NCBI GenBank assembly: GCA_964440935.1
Contig: CAYTTY010000076.1
Location: 1 to 9,421 of the forward strand
Source of the DNA: WJJR01 sp964440935
Lineage (GTDB): Bacteria; Zixibacteria; MSB-5A5; WJJR01
Length of the DNA: 9,421 nt
Direction: 5' to 3'
Below the pieces are notes generated by a model. It searched no databases and had not been told where the DNA came from. It saw nothing but the letters and a program-made list of their open reading frames with translations. This document shows positions 1 through 4,892 of this stretch, piece by piece. The position numbers and the translations under genes were made by a program. How positions within the stretch are numbered: position 1 is the stretch's first letter; each line of letters starts with the position of its first letter.

Positions 1-30
1 CCCTGATGTCATCACGATACACACGGTGCC

Positions 31-86
31 TCGCTTCCCCTCAATCGGAAATCTACTCTGACAACCGCTCTAGTGTCGTGTCACGC
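31..86 (-). repeat. Interspersed motif, inverted copy (family with 9031, 9186 and 9344)
   Basis: Read on the minus strand, this stretch contains GACACTAGAGCGGTTGTCAG followed by TTTCCGATTGAGG. It aligns with the plus-strand copy near 9186 (ACACTATAGCGATTGTCAG, then GTCCGTTTGCC) and with the copies near 9031 and 9344. The shared core is ATTGTCAGAA, then about 6 nt, then TTCCGNTT. The copy lies next to a palindromic element (108-270), as the right-end copies lie next to palindromes. There is no coding potential. Function is unknown; an intergenic repeat is the simplest reading. Confidence 0.6.
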
Positions 87-107
87 ACCAAGAGCCGGAC
101 AGAACTC

Positions 108-270
108 CGTAGGGCAGGAGCACCGGGCGCCATGCGTGCTCGGTATGGTCAATTCGGCTGCCCGCCCGGGGCTCCTGCCGGACACGCGACAACGAAATCG
201 GCAGGAGCCCTGCGCTGCCATCGCTCCCGCAGTCTCCAACGTCACGGACGCGCAGTGCTCCTGCCCTACG
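108..270. repeat. Double-hairpin palindromic element
   Basis: Four related arms built on GGCAGGAGC/GCTCCTGCC alternate in orientation: 113-128, 164-179 (inverted), 200-215, 250-265 (inverted). Arms 1 and 2 pair over 16 bp with one mismatch, and so do arms 3 and 4. The outermost arms (108-123 and 255-270) form a perfect 16-bp inverted repeat, and the inner ones (169-179 and 200-210) a perfect 11-bp inverted repeat, so one long hairpin or two tandem hairpins are both possible. Weak outer symmetry continues with GTCACGC at 80-86 and GCGTGAC at 280-286. No transposase is nearby. It resembles REP/BIME-type or miniature non-autonomous elements. The hairpin at 7419-7486 uses the same arm sequence. 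Confidence 0.75.
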
Positions 271-388
271 ACATATCACGCGTGACATAGTACTAGTCAT
301 CAGAACTCCTTGTGTCAGCTTCTTTAATCGTGCTTACACGTCAGTCTACCACGATTCATTTGCCGACGTCTCATCCCGTCAGGGACCA
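271..388. other. Intergenic stretch, no gene seen
   Basis: No convincing reading frame or RNA is visible. The segment at about 281-306 (GTGACATAG, then TCATCAGAAC) is a possible badly decayed plus-strand copy of the motif at 31-86, which would make the two motifs flank the palindrome in outward orientation. The match is too weak to annotate as a repeat. Confidence 0.3.
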
Positions 389-416
389 TTGAATCGGCGC
401 ACAAAAAATCTAAAAA
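389..416 (+). promoter_or_regulatory. Possible sigma70-type promoter for the first small gene
   Basis: TTGAAT (389-394), a 16-nt spacer and TAAAAA (411-416) give a plausible -35/-10 pair in an A-rich stretch. Transcription would start near 423, leaving a leader of about 128 nt that includes both hairpins at 470-525. The second paralogue has no clear equivalent at this position, and a different block at 430-458 is conserved between the two copies, so this assignment is tentative. Confidence 0.3.
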
Positions 417-429
417 ACCTTATCAGCCC

Positions 430-458
430 GGAAACCGGATTACCTTTGCCTTGTATCA
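430..458 (+). promoter_or_regulatory. Upstream block conserved between both small genes (copy 1), possible promoter
   Basis: GGAAAC, 13 nt, then CCTTGTATCA lies just before the leader hairpin. The second gene has GGAACA, 14 nt, then CCTTGTAGCA at the same place (1020-1049). The block ends about 12 nt before the first hairpin, where a promoter whose transcript starts at the hairpin would sit. A GGAAC-like upstream element with a TGTA-like downstream element recalls ECF-sigma promoters, but with two copies this is only a suggestion. Confidence 0.3.
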
Positions 459-469
459 AATATGCCTGG

Positions 470-550
470 CCACCGGCACGGGGCCGGTGGAGAGCGGAAA
501 CCCTTGCCGCCCAACGCGGTGGCAACAGTGCTTCATAAGGAGGTTGTGGT
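470..550 (+). promoter_or_regulatory. Structured 5' leader of small gene 1
   Basis: An 8-bp hairpin, CCACCGGC (470-477) with GCCGGTGG (483-490) around the loop ACGGG, is followed by AGAG. A second hairpin pairs TTGCCGCC (504-511) with GGTGGCAA (518-525), with one G-U, around the loop CAACGC. GGAGG (539-543) lies 7 nt before the ATG. The second paralogue has the same order of parts (1062-1148). Its first stem has changed on both sides and still pairs, which suggests the RNA structure is retained. It could be a cis-regulatory leader; ligand or regulator is unknown. Confidence 0.5.
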
Positions 551-826
551 ATGACAGGTACCTGCACTACCCCGGCAGCTGCGGCCTTCAATCTGGAGGT
601 TGCTCGCTTCTCAGACATCGATCGTCCCGGTGTTTGGGTGGATCAGAGCGATGGGAAGGTGTACCGGATCTTCCAGGATGGGCTTCAGACGGGACACTCC
701 CCGCTGATCGACGTGCCGACGGCACGCAACCTGATCCTGGTCGACACCGATCCGGGAGCGCTGTACGAAAAGGTTCGCATGAACTGCTCGAACCGCAACA
801 TTCACGTACAGCCGCTCGAGTTCTAA
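551..826 (+). CDS. Small conserved protein, paralogue 1, function unknown (91 aa)
   Basis: I do not recognise this family. The 91-residue product has no signal peptide, no membrane segment and no familiar nucleotide- or metal-binding motif. It begins with a low-complexity Thr/Ala stretch (residues 4-12) and then a compact, probably globular part with FSDIDRPGVWVD (20-31), GHSPLID (48-54), PTARNLILVD (56-65) and EKVRMNCSNRNIHV (73-86). Expression as a real gene is supported by a strong Shine-Dalgarno GGAGG 7 nt before the ATG, by a 91-residue paralogue at 1149 with 66 identical residues, by conservation concentrated in the protein core, and by an intrinsic terminator after the stop. It appears to be transcribed as a single-gene unit. 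The Cys of RMNC is shared by both copies; Cys5 is not. The function remains open. Confidence 0.85.
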   Translation: MTGTCTTPAAAAFNLEVARFSDIDRPGVWVDQSDGKVYRIFQDGLQTGHSPLIDVPTARNLILVDTDPGALYEKVRMNCSNRNIHVQPLEF

Positions 827-883
827 CCCACTGGAGGGTTTCTCGAGGAGAGCCCCGCGGGCGGTATCGCCCCGGGGTTTATT
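826..883 (+). terminator. Intrinsic terminator after small gene 1
   Basis: Directly after the stop there is a short hairpin, AACCC with GGGTT (826-841). It is followed by the main stem, AGCCCC (851-856) with GGGGTT (874-879) around GC-rich inner pairs, and a short T-rich tail. The tail is modest (TTTATT), so efficiency is uncertain. The second gene has a better terminator at the equivalent place. Confidence 0.6.
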
Positions 884-1019
884 CATGTTCTCAATGTTCA
901 CTCACGGTGTCCTGACAATATGCAAAGCGGTACAGGGCCCACGACCTATAGTATCACTTTAGGCTTATAGTCGTCACCATATCGATAGCCGACATTCTTC
1001 AGAAAATTCGACACTCCGT
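884..1019. other. Intergenic spacer between the two small genes
   Basis: No gene or clear RNA is visible in this spacer. It holds AT-richer DNA with several TATAG/GATAG tracts that might include a promoter, but no -35/-10 pair convinced me. Confidence 0.35.
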
Positions 1020-1049
1020 GGAACAGAGCCCCAGGGGGTCCTTGTAGCA
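1020..1049 (+). promoter_or_regulatory. Upstream block conserved between both small genes (copy 2), possible promoter
   Basis: GGAACA, 14 nt, then CCTTGTAGCA corresponds to 430-458 upstream of the first gene (GGAAAC, 13 nt, CCTTGTATCA). Both blocks end 12-13 nt before the first leader hairpin. The sequence between the two conserved halves is unrelated in the two copies, which favours two contact sites such as -35 and -10 elements. Confidence 0.3.
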
Positions 1050-1061
1050 TCTAGTACTTGG

Positions 1062-1148
1062 CCACTGACAGGGACGTCAGCGGAGAGTCAGGAACCCCGC
1101 GCTTTCAGTCCAACAGAGACGTGAGTGCTCAACAACGGAGGTTGTGGT
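1062..1148 (+). promoter_or_regulatory. Structured 5' leader of small gene 2
   Basis: The first hairpin pairs CCACTGAC (1062-1069) with GTCAGCGG (1076-1083), with one A-C mismatch, around AGGGAC and is followed by AGAG, as in copy 1. Relative to copy 1, two base pairs in the stem changed on both strands. A weaker second hairpin pairs 1099-1110 with 1118-1128 around a loop beginning CAAC, like the first copy's loop. GGAGGTTGTGGT before the ATG is identical in both copies. Confidence 0.5.
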
Positions 1149-1424
1149 ATGACTGGACCGACCAAAACGACAACATCTACGGCCTTCAATGTCGAGGTCG
1201 CCCACTTCTCAGACATCGATCGACCTGGTGTCTGGGTCGATCGCAACGACGGTTCGCTCTATCGGGTCTTTCCGGAAGGGTTGCAATTAGGGCATTCGCC
1301 CCTGATCGACTGCCCGACAGCCAGAAACTTGATTCTGGTCGACCCGGATCCCGGCGCGCTGCACGAAAAGGTGCGTATGAACTGCGCCAACCGTAACATC
1401 CACGTACGCGCATACGAGAGCTAA
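1149..1424 (+). CDS. Small conserved protein, paralogue 2, function unknown (91 aa)
   Basis: This protein is a paralogue of the product at 551-826: equal length, no gaps, 66 of 91 residues identical. Nearly all differences are in the N-terminal Thr/Ala-rich stretch (residues 4-11), at scattered surface-like positions and in the last five residues. FSDIDRPGVWVD, GHSPLID, PTARNLILVD and EKVRMNC.NRNIHV are shared. A longer frame opens at GTG 1125, but ATG 1149 is chosen because GGAGG sits 7 nt upstream and this start aligns exactly with copy 1. An additional Cys appears at residue 55 (LIDCPTARN). No domain is recognised. Conserved leader, coding region and terminator indicate duplication of a whole transcription unit rather than of the coding sequence alone. 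Confidence 0.87.
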   Translation: MTGPTKTTTSTAFNVEVAHFSDIDRPGVWVDRNDGSLYRVFPEGLQLGHSPLIDCPTARNLILVDPDPGALHEKVRMNCANRNIHVRAYES

Positions 1425-1445
1425 CCCACTGTGGGATTCCGTGAG

Positions 1446-1480
1446 AAAGCCCCTGCGCCCAATGGTGCCCGGGGCTTTTC
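1446..1480 (+). terminator. Strong intrinsic terminator after small gene 2
   Basis: AAAGCCCC pairs with GGGGCTTT, extended by GCGCC/GGTGC (one G-U) around CAAT, and ends in TTTT. The stem also begins with AAA on the opposite strand, so it may terminate transcription of the convergent mlaD operon as well. Confidence 0.85.
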
Positions 1481-1545
1481 AACAGACCTTGAAGCCAGGT
1501 GCTCATTCAGATGTCCCGCCGTGAGAGTGTATCGGGAGGACTTTG

Positions 1546-2481
1546 CTAGAACACACTAAACTTAAAATACTTCTTCGGATTTGCCATGATGTCATCAATC
1601 AGCGCACGGGTGTCGGTAACCAAGTTGCGGGCTTCCAGATAGAGTGTCGAATCGGTCATCATGTGGTGGGCGGTTCCGCGTCCCGATTCCCAGCGGGCGA
1701 GCATGTTGTCCATGCGTGACGATACCGACGACATCTCGGCGTAGAGGGTGGTATCCCATACCAGGCGGGAGAGTGTCCCCTCACCGTGGAGAATGCCATT
1801 GCTTAACGAATCGAATGCATTGCTGGCCGATTCGATCGAACTGACGAGCCGCGCTTGCGAGCGACGCAATTCCGTCATCAGGTCTTTTGATGCAATGACC
1901 AACGAATCGATTTCATCGGAACTACGGCTGTCGGTGGTCAGCCGCCCGAGGTACCCCTCTCCCCGCTCGATGCGTTCGAGAATGGTATTCAGGCGTTGCA
2001 TGGTAGCGCTGAAATCTCTCATCATATCCGGCGCTTCGGCAAACGCAGCGCTCATATCGGCGCCGCCAGCCGGCTGTAGAACCATGCCGGGCTCCGCAGG
2101 CGGCTGTCCCTTCTCACGCGGTGTCACGCTCAGGTACTTGTCGCCCATCAGCCCCATGGTGGAAACACTGACTTTCGATTCGCTTGAAACCAAGGGCCAT
2201 GCTTCCTCAGTGATGCCGAAAACCACCTCGATTTGACCGATTCCCTGGTACTCGACAAACTTGATGCTGGAGACACGGCCGACCTCAATGCCACCGACCC
2301 AGACCGGCGCTCCGGTGGCCAACCCACCCACATCCTGGTAATGCACCTTCAGTTCCCTGGTCTGCTGAAAGAAGGTCATTCCGGAGCCGTTGAACGCTGC
2401 CCACAACAGCACGGCAAAGGCGAAGAGGATTACCACGCCGACGCGTACTTCGCTCCAGGGGACTCGTCCGCTACGACGCAT
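1546..2481 (-). CDS. mlaD: MlaD-like MCE-domain lipid-binding protein
   Basis: This is the periplasmic, membrane-anchored substrate-binding subunit of an Mla-type phospholipid ABC transporter. The 311-residue product has a short N-terminal tail, one transmembrane anchor (about 13-30) and the MCE domain (about 43-121), seen in VHYQDVGGLATGAPVWVGG, VGRVSSI and MGLMGDKYLSVTP. The long helical C-terminal part (about 145-300) carries three degenerate repeats of the type GxGTxxRLxxDxTLYxE at about 174, 233 and 268. It ends in NPKKYFKFSVF. E. coli MlaD is shorter (about 180 residues); MCE proteins with longer helical tails are common elsewhere. ATG 2481 is chosen over an upstream in-frame TTG (2535) because the extra 18 residues look non-coding. 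It is the last gene of mlaE-mlaF-X-mlaD. The family is secure; the transport direction is not deducible. Confidence 0.92.
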   Translation of the reverse strand: MRRSGRVPWSEVRVGVVILFAFAVLLWAAFNGSGMTFFQQTRELKVHYQDVGGLATGAPVWVGGIEVGRVSSIKFVEYQGIGQIEVVFGITEEAWPLVSSESKVSVSTMGLMGDKYLSVTPREKGQPPAEPGMVLQPAGGADMSAAFAEAPDMMRDFSATMQRLNTILERIERGEGYLGRLTTDSRSSDEIDSLVIASKDLMTELRRSQARLVSSIESASNAFDSLSNGILHGEGTLSRLVWDTTLYAEMSSVSSRMDNMLARWESGRGTAHHMMTDSTLYLEARNLVTDTRALIDDIMANPKKYFKFSVF

Positions 2482-2543
2482 GCCGGGCCCCGTCAGTGAA
2501 TTCGGCGGATGGGCGCATGCAATGCGCCCCGACAAAGATGCGA

Positions 2544-2891
2544 TTAGACATTGAATTGGTTGTCGGGTTGGTCGATGGGGCGACGACCGCAGGAGCCGGG
2601 ATCGCAGCCGTGGTTACAGTTGTTGCCGCGGACATCCCAGAGTTCACCGTGCTCCTCCAGAAAGGCGAGCGATTCTTCATGCAGGTCTTCCAACGCCGGA
2701 AGTTCAAGGGTCATCTTGTGCATATCGATTTCGAGCCGCTGATCGTCGGGCATCGGGTCCATATCCATGACGTTCTGCCACTTACGGTAGAACGCCTTTA
2801 CATGATTTAAGTCTCGCGACCTCAGGACCACGGCGATTTCGCGCACATACTGAATCGCCTGCGCATCAATGGCACTGCAACATCCACCCAT
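2544..2891 (-). CDS. Cys-rich 115-aa protein inside the mla operon, function unknown
   Basis: I do not recognise this family. The product is soluble and acidic with five Cys: a CC pair near the start (residues 4-5) and a C-terminal CxxxCxxxxC cluster (NNCNHGCDPGSCG, Cys92, 96, 101). Between them lies a helical core with IREIAVVL-like and MHKMTLELPALEDLHEESLAFLEEHG segments (about 12-85). The Cys plus His arrangement could bind Zn or an Fe-S cluster, or form disulphides; no signal peptide is visible, so a cytoplasmic metal site is more likely. The ATG is preceded by GGAAGGA at a sensible distance. It lies 118 nt after mlaF and 62 nt before mlaD, in the same direction. The 118-nt gap leaves room for an internal promoter, though none is clear. 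Membership of the lipid-transport complex is only inferred from position. Confidence 0.82.
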   Translation of the reverse strand: MGGCCSAIDAQAIQYVREIAVVLRSRDLNHVKAFYRKWQNVMDMDPMPDDQRLEIDMHKMTLELPALEDLHEESLAFLEEHGELWDVRGNNCNHGCDPGSCGRRPIDQPDNQFNV

Positions 2892-3009
2892 AGAAACCTA
2901 TCCTTCCGTCCCACGTCAGCGGGATCATTCATTTAAGAAAGCCAAACGTACTGCCCCTGGCAAGGGTTCCGACAGCGGCTCGACCGGTCTCAGAATCCCC
3001 CTGACACGG

Positions 3010-3780
3010 TCACTCCTCCGGACAGACCGCCGGAATATTCTTGACCGACTGCATAAATGGTGCCAGAAAGCCCTGCACCCGTTCGTCCTGCACCTGTACC
3101 AATTGCTCCCCCGGGCCATCAAAGACCATCACGCCATCGTGGAGCACGATGAAGTGATCGGTGACCTCGAACGCATCGGTGATCTGGTGTGTCACGACAA
3201 TAGACGATACCCCTTTGACCGACTGGAGTTTCAGTATCATTTCGGTGATCGCTTCGGTGGAGATCGGGTCCAAGCCGGTGGTCGGTTCGTCATAGAGCAT
3301 GATCATCGGATCAACCGCGGCCACCGCGCGCCCGATGGAGACCCGTCGCTGCATCCCTCCCGAGAGGCTGTCGGGCAGGATATCGATGAGGTCCTCCGAG
3401 AGATTCAGGAACCGGAGTGTCTCCCGCACCGTGACCTCGATCTCATCCATTGTCTTGTCGGTATGCTCGATCAGCGTGAAACCGATGTTTTCTCCGACTG
3501 TCATCGAGTCAAAGAGGGCACCGCCTTGGAAGACGAACCCTATTTGGGGACGCACCAGCGCCCACTCCGCTTCCGATGCCGTGGTCATTTCTTTGTCATT
3601 AATGAAAATACGCCCGCTGTCGGGTTGTACCAGTCCGGCAATCAGCTTCAGAATCGTGCTCTTTCCGGAACCGGAAATGCCGAGTACGACAACCGTTTCA
3701 CCGGGTTTGACATGAAACGATACATCGCGCAACACCGGCTCTTTGCCGTAGGAAAAGCTGACGTTTTCAAAACGAATCAT
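3010..3780 (-). CDS. mlaF: MlaF-like ABC transporter ATPase
   Basis: This is the cytoplasmic ATP-hydrolysing subunit that powers the MlaE permease. The 256-residue product has all ABC motifs: Walker A GISGSGKST (34-42), Q-loop in VFQGGALFDS (83-92, Q85), signature LSGGMQRR (139-146), Walker B MIMLYDEPTTGLDP (159-172) and H-loop H198 in VVTHQ. FQGGALFDSMTVGENI and GLDPISTEAI are typical of the MlaF (Ttg2A) branch. The start codon overlaps the mlaE stop by 4 nt (ATGA), implying translational coupling. No missing catalytic residue is seen. The last 13 residues form a short non-conserved tail. The partner MlaB (STAS protein) is not in the window. Confidence 0.95.
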   Translation of the reverse strand: MIRFENVSFSYGKEPVLRDVSFHVKPGETVVVLGISGSGKSTILKLIAGLVQPDSGRIFINDKEMTTASEAEWALVRPQIGFVFQGGALFDSMTVGENIGFTLIEHTDKTMDEIEVTVRETLRFLNLSEDLIDILPDSLSGGMQRRVSIGRAVAAVDPMIMLYDEPTTGLDPISTEAITEMILKLQSVKGVSSIVVTHQITDAFEVTDHFIVLHDGVMVFDGPGEQLVQVQDERVQGFLAPFMQSVKNIPAVCPEE

Positions 3781-4553
3781 AGCATCCCTTGGATTTGCGG
3801 CACAAGCAATCGCGTAAACAGAAAGTTAATGAACAGAATGGTGATCGAACAGGCGACGACAGAGTCGGTCGTCGAGCGGCCCACACCACGCGTCCCGCCA
3901 ACCGTACTGAATCCCATATACGTGGAGATGATCGCGATGATCGCCGCGAAAATGAATGGTTTGCTCAAACCGATGATAAAGTTGCCCAAGGTCAACTTCG
4001 CGGTAACATTGGTCCAGTAGACCGCTCCCGAAATGTTCGCAATGTAGATGGCGATAATGTAACCGCCGTAGATGGCCACGAAATCGGTGACAATGGTCAG
4101 CACTGGCAACATGACCATCAGCGCCCAGAATCGCGGCACCGCGAGTTTGCGGATCGGATCGATCCCAAAAGCGCGCAGGGCTTCGATCTGCTCCGATGAT
4201 TTCATCGATCCGATTTCGGCGGTGATCCCGGCCGCAACCCGCGCCGCGACCATGAGTCCGCACAATACCGGGCCCAGCTCACGAGTAATGGCAATCACCA
4301 TGACCCGCCCGAGATAGTTTTTCGATCCGAAATCGGCGAGCTCGATCGAAAACTGGAGTGCCATGCCCTGCCCGGCGAACACGCCGGTCAAAACCACCAA
4401 GAAGAGCGACCCCACTCCGAGGAAATACATCTGCTCAAATGTCTCCATCAGATACATGGGCCGGGAGAAGATCTTCCCAAACAGCCGGAACGAATAGAAG
4501 GTCAGCCCCTGGAGATCGTAGGCAAACCGTTTGATGATCGTCAGTAGGTTCAT
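3777..4553 (-). CDS. mlaE: MlaE-like ABC transporter permease
   Basis: This is the inner-membrane permease of the phospholipid transporter, normally a dimer with MlaF ATPases below and an MlaD ring above. The 258-residue product (E. coli MlaE has 260) shows an amphipathic N-terminal interfacial helix, about five hydrophobic segments (roughly 48-70, 84-108, 143-172, 197-214, 232-250) and the family signature: RELGPV (91-96), then TAEIGSMKSSEQIEAL and FGIDPI (111-134), which form the coupling helix touching the ATPase. ATG 4553, with GAGG immediately upstream, is preferred. An in-frame TTG at 4568 would add five residues and leave almost no leader given the promoter at 4583-4611. It is the first gene of the operon and diverges from the riboswitch-controlled unit. 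Confidence 0.95.
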   Translation of the reverse strand: MNLLTIIKRFAYDLQGLTFYSFRLFGKIFSRPMYLMETFEQMYFLGVGSLFLVVLTGVFAGQGMALQFSIELADFGSKNYLGRVMVIAITRELGPVLCGLMVAARVAAGITAEIGSMKSSEQIEALRAFGIDPIRKLAVPRFWALMVMLPVLTIVTDFVAIYGGYIIAIYIANISGAVYWTNVTAKLTLGNFIIGLSKPFIFAAIIAIISTYMGFSTVGGTRGVGRSTTDSVVACSITILFINFLFTRLLVPQIQGML

Positions 4554-4582
4554 AACCTCGTGCCACAATGCGGCATCTCGGG

Positions 4583-4611
4583 AATATACCGGCTCAAAGG
4601 GCTTCTGTCAG
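4583..4611 (-). promoter_or_regulatory. Sigma70-like promoter of the mla operon
   Basis: On the minus strand, CTGACA (4606-4611), a 17-nt spacer and TATATT (4583-4588) match the consensus at five of six positions in each box, with ideal spacing. Transcription would start near 4575, giving a leader of about 22 nt before the mlaE ATG. Confidence 0.72.
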
Positions 4612-4660
4612 TCATTTGCATCCGGGGGTGTCTGGATTAGGGGGCAATCCGGGATATCCC

Positions 4661-4689
4661 TTGCATCGGCGACGGTGAGTGCGTAGTGT
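4661..4689 (+). promoter_or_regulatory. Possible promoter of the riboswitch-controlled operon
   Basis: TTGCAT (4661-4666), 17 nt, and TAGTGT (4684-4689) form a modest -35/-10 pair. It predicts a start near 4696, almost exactly at the first paired base of the riboswitch (4698), which supports it despite the weak boxes. The perfect palindrome GGGATATCCC (4651-4660) touches the -35 box and could be an operator. Confidence 0.45.
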
Positions 4690-4697
4690 GAAGTGTA

Positions 4698-4792
4698 CCT
4701 GAGTTCGTGGGGTTGGTTCCACCAAAGCGGGGCCTGAGATCATACCCCTCGAACCTGATCCGGGTAATACCGGCGTAGGGAAACGGACCAGG
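4698..4792 (+). ncRNA. TPP riboswitch (THI element)
   Basis: This is an aptamer for thiamin pyrophosphate. The invariant core is present: GGGG (4709-4712), CTGAGA (4734-4739) followed by ATACCC, GAACCTGATC (4751-4760), GGTAATACC and GCGTAGGGAA (4773-4782). P1 is formed by CCTG plus GTTCGT (4698-4708, with one bulged A) and ACGGAC plus CAGG (4783-4792). A variable hairpin TTGG/CCAA lies at 4713-4725. It stands 100 nt before the TonB-dependent receptor gene and reads in its direction. Excess TPP should reduce expression of the downstream transport genes. Confidence 0.96.
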
Positions 4793-4830
4793 TGAGCAAT
4801 CGGGGAGACAACCGGTTGCCGTGTCATTGA

Positions 4831-4869
4831 GCCGTTTCCGTAGTACTGGAAGCGGCGATTGTCGTTTTT
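4831..4869 (+). terminator. Putative terminator of the riboswitch expression platform
   Basis: GCCGTTTCC (4831-4839) pairs with GGAAGCGGC (4848-4856), with one G-U, around an 8-nt loop. TTTTT follows at 4865-4869, 8 nt beyond the stem, which is further than usual. An upstream hairpin (4797-4803 with 4812-4818) lies between aptamer and terminator. I could not identify a definite antiterminator by eye. Translational control through the Shine-Dalgarno AAGGAA (4881-4886) is an alternative. Confidence 0.5.
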
Positions 4870-4892
4870 AGGCCCCGGGAAAGGAACTGGCA

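Noticed and set aside
6..290. Plus-strand frame of 94 codons at the left end
   Set aside because: It runs through the motif and the double hairpin, is Arg/Ser/Cys-rich with no domain, and has no Shine-Dalgarno sequence.
451..915. Plus-strand frame of 154 codons overlapping the first small gene
   Set aside because: It crosses the leader hairpins and the terminator, and its protein is not conserved in the duplicated copy, unlike the 551-826 frame.
960..1015. Possible degenerate fourth plus-strand motif copy (GATAGCCGACATTCTTCAGA)
   Set aside because: Only short pieces match and the TTTCCG half is missing. This is chance similarity as far as I can tell.
2892..3009. Promoter or small RNA in the 118-nt gap after mlaF
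   Set aside because: TTGCCA with TTTCTT at 17 nt on the minus strand is too poor a -10 box, and no stable hairpin with a T-tract is present.
2869..4020. Long plus-strand frame of 383 codons opposite mlaF and mlaE
   Set aside because: It is antisense to two genes with intact family motifs and its translation is Arg/His-rich without any domain. It is a shadow frame.
4651..4660. Palindrome GGGATATCCC as a separate operator feature
   Set aside because: A 10-bp palindrome alone is weak evidence, so it is only mentioned with the adjacent promoter.
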